Source: JAJRAL01 sp050015815
Lineage (GTDB): Archaea > Thermoplasmatota > Thermoplasmata > Methanomassiliicoccales > UBA472
Length of the DNA: 6,568 bases
Assembly (NCBI GenBank): GCA_050015815.1
Contig: JBEKAR010000095.1
Location: 1 to 6,568, forward strand
Reading direction: 5' to 3'
This document shows, piece after piece, positions 1-3,897 of this stretch (within the stretch, counting starts at the first letter, position 1; each line of letters opens with the position of its first letter). The translations under genes and the position numbers were made by a program. Under the pieces are notes generated by a model. The model was given only the letters and a program-made list of their open reading frames with translations. It searched no databases and was not told the origin of the DNA.

Positions 1-193
1 CATACTTCGCAAACAGCCTCGATGAAGCAACGTGGGTGTTCTTATCCCTCGTCCTCTGTGACAGAACGGTGGAGATCAAGACGTGGAACGGGTCTGGCGT
101 CCATGAGACATGTCCCCGGTCCCCTCTTCCAGGGAAGGCGCCCTCTGGGCACACGCTCCTGATCAACTCAATGACCCGCCTAGCGGTCTTCAT
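1..193 (-). CDS. nth: Endonuclease III (DNA glycosylase/AP lyase), N-terminal part, runs off the left edge
   Basis: Reading the minus strand from an ATG at 193-191 gives 64 uninterrupted codons to base 1. The product begins MKTARRVIELIRSV and contains WTPDPFHVLISTVLSQRTRDKN at about residues 31-52. That is the helical start of endonuclease III/HhH-GPD glycosylases: E. coli Nth has a related SPFELLIAVLLSAQATD segment, and archaeal members often show LSQRTRD. The family removes oxidised pyrimidines from DNA and cleaves the AP site in base excision repair. The helix-hairpin-helix, the catalytic Lys and Asp, and any Fe-S cluster Cys residues lie outside the window and cannot be checked. The start overlaps the end of folC by 14 nt in another frame and follows a Shine-Dalgarno-like GGTGGAG by 5 nt, so translation is probably coupled to folC. 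A different HhH-GPD subfamily is possible; membership of the superfamily is fairly sure. Confidence 0.85.
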   Translation of the reverse strand, partial: MKTARRVIELIRSVCPEGAFPGRGDRGHVSWTPDPFHVLISTVLSQRTRDKNTHVASSRLFAKY

Positions 194-1469
194 GAGAGCT
201 CCACCAGGTCATCGCTTCTCCGACGGTGTAGAGCGAGCCCGCGACGACCACGACGTCCTCTGGCCTCGCCCAACTCAAGGCCCTGCCTATTGCTTCCCCG
301 ACAGACGGTGCTTCCTCGACCAGCGGTACGTGCCTCCTCAAAGCTTCCGCGACCGTAGCACGGGGGAAGGCACGAGGCGTGATTGGCTCAGTCGCGATCG
401 CCTCCTTCGAGATGGCGCCGAACTGCGATGCGATCCCACCCAGGTCCTTGTCGTTCAAGACCCCCATAACGAGGATGATCTTCCTACCGAACAGTCTGCT
501 GATGTCCGCGGCGACGACCCGCGCTCCGTCTGGCGTATGGCTCACGTCGAAGACCACGAAGGGCCTCCTTCCGACGATCTCGAGCCTGCCCGGCCATCTC
601 ACTCTTTCGAGCCCGGCGACGATGGACGAATCCTTTAGCTTCATCCCCCGTTCCCTGCTCGCGATGGCGGCACCATAGGCCATGGCGGCGTTCTCCCCCT
701 GGTATGCACCGAGCAGTGGAATCCTTATTGCACCGAGCCGTTCGATCTCGATTGTCGTGGACTCCAGGGTTTCGGCCAGGAGACGCCAGCGGATGTCCCG
801 CCCGACCAGTCTAATCGGGCTAGAGGACCTCGCAGTCATCTCCTCGAATACGCCCATTGCCTCAGGATTGTGTTCAGCGGTGACCACCGCGACCCCAGGC
901 TTGATCACCCCCGCCTTCTCGCTCGCGATCTCCGGAATAGTCGTCCCGAGATACGTCGTGTGCTCGAGGCTGATGCGAGTTATGACGGTGCATTCTGGTG
1001 CCACGACGTTCGTCGCATCCAGCCTTCCTCCCATTCCGACCTCAATCGCGGCAAATTCGACTCCTTCTTCGGCGAAATGAGCGAATGCGATAGCCGTCGC
1101 CGCCTCGAAGAACGTCACGTGGCCTTCCTTGGAAACCAGGGACATGTCCTCGACGTGCCCCCTGACCTCCTCGGTCAGCCTCGCCAGTTCCCGATCGGAT
1201 ATCTCGTGCCCACCTACCTGGATCCTCTCGTTGAAGGAGACGAGATGCGGAGAGGTGTAGAGCCCAGTCCTATAGCCCTCCTCCCTGAAGACCGACTCGG
1301 TCATCGCGCTGACCGACCCCTTCCCGTTCGTGCCGGCAACGTGGACGCACTTGAATTGCGTCTGGGGGTCCCCCATCCGGCGGAGCAGCTCGGTAACGTT
1401 CCCTAGGCCGAGCTTCATGCCCATCATCTCCAGGTCATATAGCCAGGCCACTTCCTCACGAGGATCCAT
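180..1469 (-). CDS. folC: Folylpolyglutamate synthase / dihydrofolate synthase (Mur ligase family)
   Basis: This 429-residue protein has the normal FolC length and motif order. The P-loop GTNGKGS is at 46-52, the substrate/omega-loop motif TSPHLVSFNERI at 72-83, and FFE at 120-122. EVGMGGRLDATN is at 143-154. SLEHTTYLG follows with His170. SEKAGVIK carries Lys185, the residue carbamylated in this family. AYQGENA is near 255, WPGRLEIV at 292-299, DVSHTPDGA at 308-316, NDKD at 339-342 and GSLYTVGEA at 411-419. The enzyme uses ATP to ligate glutamate to dihydropteroate or to (poly)glutamyl folate in the cytoplasm. In an archaeon the acceptor could be a folate or a modified pterin; the sequence does not decide. 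The usual (D)GAHN of the C-terminal domain appears as VSHT. ATG 1469 gives the expected N-terminus (DPREEVAWLYDLE). It lies 26 nt after the upstream gene's stop and has no clear Shine-Dalgarno. The end overlaps nth. Confidence 0.93.
   Translation of the reverse strand: MDPREEVAWLYDLEMMGMKLGLGNVTELLRRMGDPQTQFKCVHVAGTNGKGSVSAMTESVFREEGYRTGLYTSPHLVSFNERIQVGGHEISDRELARLTEEVRGHVEDMSLVSKEGHVTFFEAATAIAFAHFAEEGVEFAAIEVGMGGRLDATNVVAPECTVITRISLEHTTYLGTTIPEIASEKAGVIKPGVAVVTAEHNPEAMGVFEEMTARSSSPIRLVGRDIRWRLLAETLESTTIEIERLGAIRIPLLGAYQGENAAMAYGAAIASRERGMKLKDSSIVAGLERVRWPGRLEIVGRRPFVVFDVSHTPDGARVVAADISRLFGRKIILVMGVLNDKDLGGIASQFGAISKEAIATEPITPRAFPRATVAEALRRHVPLVEEAPSVGEAIGRALSWARPEDVVVVAGSLYTVGEAMTWWSSHEDR
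199..205 (-). promoter_or_regulatory. Shine-Dalgarno-like site for nth, inside the folC end
   Basis: The minus strand reads GGTGGAG (205 to 199), then CTCTC, then the ATG at 193. The spacing of 5 nt suits a ribosome binding site, and both GGTG and GGAG match parts of the archaeal consensus GGAGGTGAT. It supports ATG 193 as the nth start and internal initiation on a folC-nth mRNA. It lies within folC codons (the WWSS segment), so part of its sequence is constrained by coding. Confidence 0.55.
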
Positions 1470-1494
1470 CGGGCCTAGGAAGAATGGACAATCG

Positions 1495-1500
1495 CTTAAA
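1495..1500 (-). promoter_or_regulatory. Possible TATA-like element for folC, overlapping the upstream stop codon
   Basis: On the minus strand TTTAAG spans 1500 to 1495 and contains the TAA stop of the upstream gene (1498-1496). A CAAAG run lies just upstream. From 1494 to the folC ATG at 1469 there are 25 nt, the same spacing as the three stronger TATA boxes in the window, and folC has no visible Shine-Dalgarno. This would allow a separate leaderless folC transcript. The match is weak and may be chance, because a stop codon is AT-rich anyway. Confidence 0.3.
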
Positions 1501-2281
1501 CGCTTTGGCCCAGCACCTTCAGGGATGCGACCAACCTGGAGACGGGGACGCCGCGCTCCTTCGCCTCTGCCTTCAGGACCTTCATAATGCCGCTGCCGTA
1601 CTGGGCCGCCTTCTTCTGCCGCGAGGCGAGGAAATCAAGCCCGAGAAGCGACGCGACCTGCCCCAGGACGATCTTTCTCGCCCCGCCGCTGATGCAATCG
1701 GAGCTGGTCAGTTTGGCTGCGAACCTGACGACATCTGGATCGAGGTAAGGATGTCCAATCACTTTGCGGAAATGGCGTGCGATCGCATGCTCCATAGATA
1801 TGCCGCTACCGAGAAGGGCCTCGATGTCCCTCGTCATGGTCGATCTCAGATCCTCCGGCGATAGCGAAACATACCGCGTGTACCCACCGAAGAGCTCGTC
1901 GGCGCCCTGACCGCTGAGATAGTATTGTTCTGTCCCCTCGCCGCAAACGAAGTACGCGGGCATCTCAAAGGAGATCGGAAGGATGCCGTCCTTGTTGATG
2001 ATCTCCGAGACAGGAACAACCGAATCGACCACCTGCTCTCCTGTGATTCTAATGGCGGTCCAAGGGAGGCCGAGCCTTTTGGCGGTCTCCTCCGCCACCG
2101 ATAGGTCGTGCGCCTCCCCCACCCCCACCGTGTAGAGTTGGACTTGGGTCGTTTCGGCGGCTAGCGCCGCGACAATGGTGCTGTCGATCCCTCCCGAGAA
2201 GAGGACCCCGACCTTGCCGGTCGGGCAGAGCTCGCTCACCGCGGGTCTCAAGGTCGCTAGTAGATCGTCCGCCTTCGCCAC
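1496..2281 (-). CDS. Asparagine-synthase-like ATP pyrophosphatase, synthetase domain only
   Basis: The 261-residue protein belongs to the PP-loop ATP pyrophosphatases, nearest to the C-terminal domain of asparagine synthase B. The PP-loop SGGIDST is at 29-35. SGQGADELFGGY at 123-134 matches the SGEGSDEVFGGY segment of AsnB. RKIVLGQVASLLG at about 202-214 and KKAAQYGSGI at 223-232 resemble the end of stand-alone archaeal members and of eukaryotic ASNSD1. The N-terminal glutamine amidotransferase domain, with its catalytic Cys2, is absent: the PP-loop starts at residue 29 where AsnB has about 200 residues before it. The family adenylates a carboxylate and transfers an amine, so ammonia or an unknown partner would supply nitrogen. 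The true substrate is unknown. GTG 2281 is the start: an in-frame TAG at 2305-2303 bars extension, and a TATA-like box lies 22 nt upstream. Cotranscription with folC is likely but not certain. Confidence 0.85.
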   Translation of the reverse strand: MAKADDLLATLRPAVSELCPTGKVGVLFSGGIDSTIVAALAAETTQVQLYTVGVGEAHDLSVAEETAKRLGLPWTAIRITGEQVVDSVVPVSEIINKDGILPISFEMPAYFVCGEGTEQYYLSGQGADELFGGYTRYVSLSPEDLRSTMTRDIEALLGSGISMEHAIARHFRKVIGHPYLDPDVVRFAAKLTSSDCISGGARKIVLGQVASLLGLDFLASRQKKAAQYGSGIMKVLKAEAKERGVPVSRLVASLKVLGQSV

Positions 2282-2303
2282 GACGACACGATTCAGAAGC
2301 GCC

Positions 2304-2311
2304 TACATAAT
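2304..2311 (-). promoter_or_regulatory. TATA-like box of the asparagine-synthase-like gene
   Basis: The minus strand reads ATTATGTA from 2311 to 2304, an AT-rich island in GC-rich DNA. There are 22 nt between it and the GTG at 2281, which places the expected transcription start at or within a few bases of the start codon. The mRNA would then be leaderless. No clear BRE is visible. This is the left half of the divergent promoter region 2282-2386. Confidence 0.5.
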
Positions 2312-2347
2312 TCTGAGGGTGCGTGCTCCGAGCGTGCACGTGTCCCT

Positions 2348-2360
2348 GAAACGTTATATT
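2348..2360 (+). promoter_or_regulatory. BRE and TATA box of the acyl-CoA synthetase alpha gene
   Basis: TTATATT at 2354-2360 is preceded directly by the BRE-like GAAACG (2348-2353). The TATA element ends 26 nt before the ATG at 2387, predicting a leaderless or only few-nucleotide leader. No Shine-Dalgarno precedes the ATG. It lies about 45 nt from the opposing TATA-like box, so the two divergent promoters could influence each other. Confidence 0.6.
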
Positions 2361-2386
2361 CGCACCGAGGCAATGATTGGCCCGTC

Positions 2387-3778
2387 ATGCAGCTGAAGGC
2401 ACTCCTGCACCCGGAGACCGTTGCGGTTGTGGGCGCATCCGAAACGCCGGGTAAGGTCGGTTACGTCATCACGAAGAACCTAATCGAGAGCGGCGTCATG
2501 GTTTACCCCGTCAATCCGAACGAACCGGTCGTCCTAGGCCTAAGATGCTTTCCGACTTTGACTGACATCCCCTATGACGTGGACCTCGCGGTCATCGCGG
2601 TAGGGGCAAGACACGTCATGTCCGCCATAGACGATTGCCTCAAGAAGCGCGTCAAGTTCGTGATACCAGTGGCGGGCGGATTCTCGGAGATCGGGGAGGC
2701 GGGGAGGGAGCTGCAGGACGCAGTGGCGGCTAGAATCAAAGGCTCAGACACAAGAGTCCTCGGCCCAAACACCGTAGGGGTGATGATTCCTGGTGGGATA
2801 GACACCCTCTTCATCCCCAAAGAAAGGAGCCCGCGACCTCGCCCAGGTTCGATCACGGTAATCTCGCAGAGCGGCTCACTGATGCTCGGCGTGTACGAGA
2901 AGGCGGAGGTCGAAGGCGTCGGGATCCGCGCTTGCGTTGGCATTGGGAACAAGGCAGACCTTGGTGAGAACGATTTCTTGGAGTACTTCGCGAGCGACCC
3001 CAAGACGAAGTGCATCGCGTTCTACCTCGAGTCATTCGAGGACGGAGAGACGTTCTTCTCGATGGCGAGAGAGGTCGCGAAGGAAAAAGCAATCGTCGTC
3101 GCGAAGGTCGGCGTGACGGCGAGCGGCGCGAAGGCGGCGCTCTCGCACACCGGCGCGCTAGCGAGCGGCTCCGATGCCCTGGTCACCGGAATACTTAGAC
3201 AATGCGGGGCCATCCGCGCCAGGGATGAGGGAGAGCTTCTCGATGCGAGCAAGGCCCTGGCCGCCGTGGCTCCGATGCAAGGGGACAGGGTTGCCGTCGT
3301 CGGAAGCGCCGGTGGTTTCGGCGTGGTCGCCACCGACTACGTAACCTCTAACGACATAGGCTACGGCATGAGGATGGCCGACTTCAGCAAGGAGACGAAG
3401 GCGGACATCAGGAGAATCAGCCCTTACTTCGCAAGCGTCGAGAACCCGATCGATCTCACTGGCGCGGCTACCGACACGATGTACGACGAGGCGCTTGAGG
3501 TCGTGAACCGCGACGAAGGCGTCGATGGCATCGTTCTATTCCTGCAGTTCGAACCGCCCGGGATGACGTACGCACTGGCTGACGTGATAATGAACAGAGC
3601 GAAACAGGCGAGCAAGCCGATGGTCGTCTGTTGCGTCGGAGGTTCTTTCCCGGTCGCTTTCATGAAGAGGCTCGATAGCGAGGACATCCCAACGTATGGG
3701 ACGATCAAGCGCGCAATCTTCGCGCTGCGTTGCCTCTATGATAGAGGCAGGTTCCTCAAGCGGGTTGGTGAACTCTAA
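2387..3778 (+). CDS. acdA: Acetate-CoA ligase (ADP-forming) alpha subunit / NDP-forming acyl-CoA synthetase
   Basis: The 463-residue product has the length and domain order of archaeal ACD alpha subunits. A CoA-binding Rossmann domain covers about 5-130, with VAVVGASETPGKVGY at 12-26 and LGPNTVGV at 125-132. The first succinyl-CoA-synthetase-like flavodoxin domain (about 150-290) has ISQSGS at 159-164 and GNKADLGENDFLEYF at 187-201. It also carries the phosphorylated histidine, His254 in ALSHTGALA (251-259). The second such domain (about 300-450) has GSAGGFGVV at 306-314 and NPIDLTGAA at 353-361. The enzyme converts acyl-CoA, ADP and phosphate to free acid, CoA and ATP, or the reverse. The ATP-grasp beta subunit is neither fused nor adjacent, so it must be encoded elsewhere if this acts as an ACD. 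The CoA-motif cysteine of GPNC is Thr128 here. The acyl substrate (acetyl, aryl, other) is not readable. ATG 2387 fits both the family N-terminus and the promoter. Confidence 0.9.
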   Translation: MQLKALLHPETVAVVGASETPGKVGYVITKNLIESGVMVYPVNPNEPVVLGLRCFPTLTDIPYDVDLAVIAVGARHVMSAIDDCLKKRVKFVIPVAGGFSEIGEAGRELQDAVAARIKGSDTRVLGPNTVGVMIPGGIDTLFIPKERSPRPRPGSITVISQSGSLMLGVYEKAEVEGVGIRACVGIGNKADLGENDFLEYFASDPKTKCIAFYLESFEDGETFFSMAREVAKEKAIVVAKVGVTASGAKAALSHTGALASGSDALVTGILRQCGAIRARDEGELLDASKALAAVAPMQGDRVAVVGSAGGFGVVATDYVTSNDIGYGMRMADFSKETKADIRRISPYFASVENPIDLTGAATDTMYDEALEVVNRDEGVDGIVLFLQFEPPGMTYALADVIMNRAKQASKPMVVCCVGGSFPVAFMKRLDSEDIPTYGTIKRAIFALRCLYDRGRFLKRVGEL

Positions 3779-3785
3779 TCGCGAA

Positions 3786-3801
3786 CATCATGCCCATGAT
3801 G
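3786..3801. repeat. Perfect 7-bp inverted repeat between acdA and topA
   Basis: CATCATG (3786-3792), CC, CATGATG (3795-3801) is a perfect 7-bp inverted repeat starting 7 nt after the TAA of the upstream gene and ending 64 nt before the topA TATA box. It could be a protein-binding operator or a small hairpin at the 3' end of the upstream mRNA. There is no T-tract after it, so it is not a standard archaeal or bacterial intrinsic terminator. The rest of the 119-nt gap shows nothing else except the topA promoter. Confidence 0.4.
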
Positions 3802-3865
3802 CCCAGTGCTTGAAGTGTCTGGCTCGGACGGAAATCAGAGTGGCGAAGGCGGGAAGGTGGCTAGG

Positions 3866-3873
3866 TATAAATA
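3866..3873 (+). promoter_or_regulatory. TATA box of topA
   Basis: TATAAATA is a near-ideal archaeal TATA element standing in GC-rich sequence. It ends 24 nt before ATG 3898, so transcription should begin at or very near the A of the ATG, giving a leaderless mRNA. It decides the topA start: an in-frame GTG at 3874, directly after the box, would lie upstream of the expected transcript. No convincing BRE is visible. Confidence 0.75.
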
Positions 3874-3897
3874 GTGCATTCGGCTTGGACACCGCCG

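Noticed and set aside
870..1406. A 178-residue open frame on the plus strand opposite folC, and a similar 200-residue frame at 36-638
   Set aside because: Both lie antisense to folC with its full motif set. Their products have no recognisable motif and an Arg/Pro-rich, out-of-frame character common in GC-rich DNA.
2373..2396. ATG at 2373 upstream of the acyl-CoA synthetase gene as a start or leader peptide
   Set aside because: It is out of frame with the gene, stops after seven codons, and lies upstream of the predicted transcription start.
2853..3333. Several short minus-strand frames opposite the acyl-CoA synthetase gene
   Set aside because: They overlap a full-length motif-rich gene, and their products are Ser/Arg/Pro-rich with no start signals.
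3874..3897. GTG at 3874 as the topA start, adding 8 residues
   Set aside because: It directly follows the TATA box, so it would lie upstream of the expected transcription start. The added residues (HSAWTPP) are not family-like, while ATG 3898 begins the usual MKKLVISEK.
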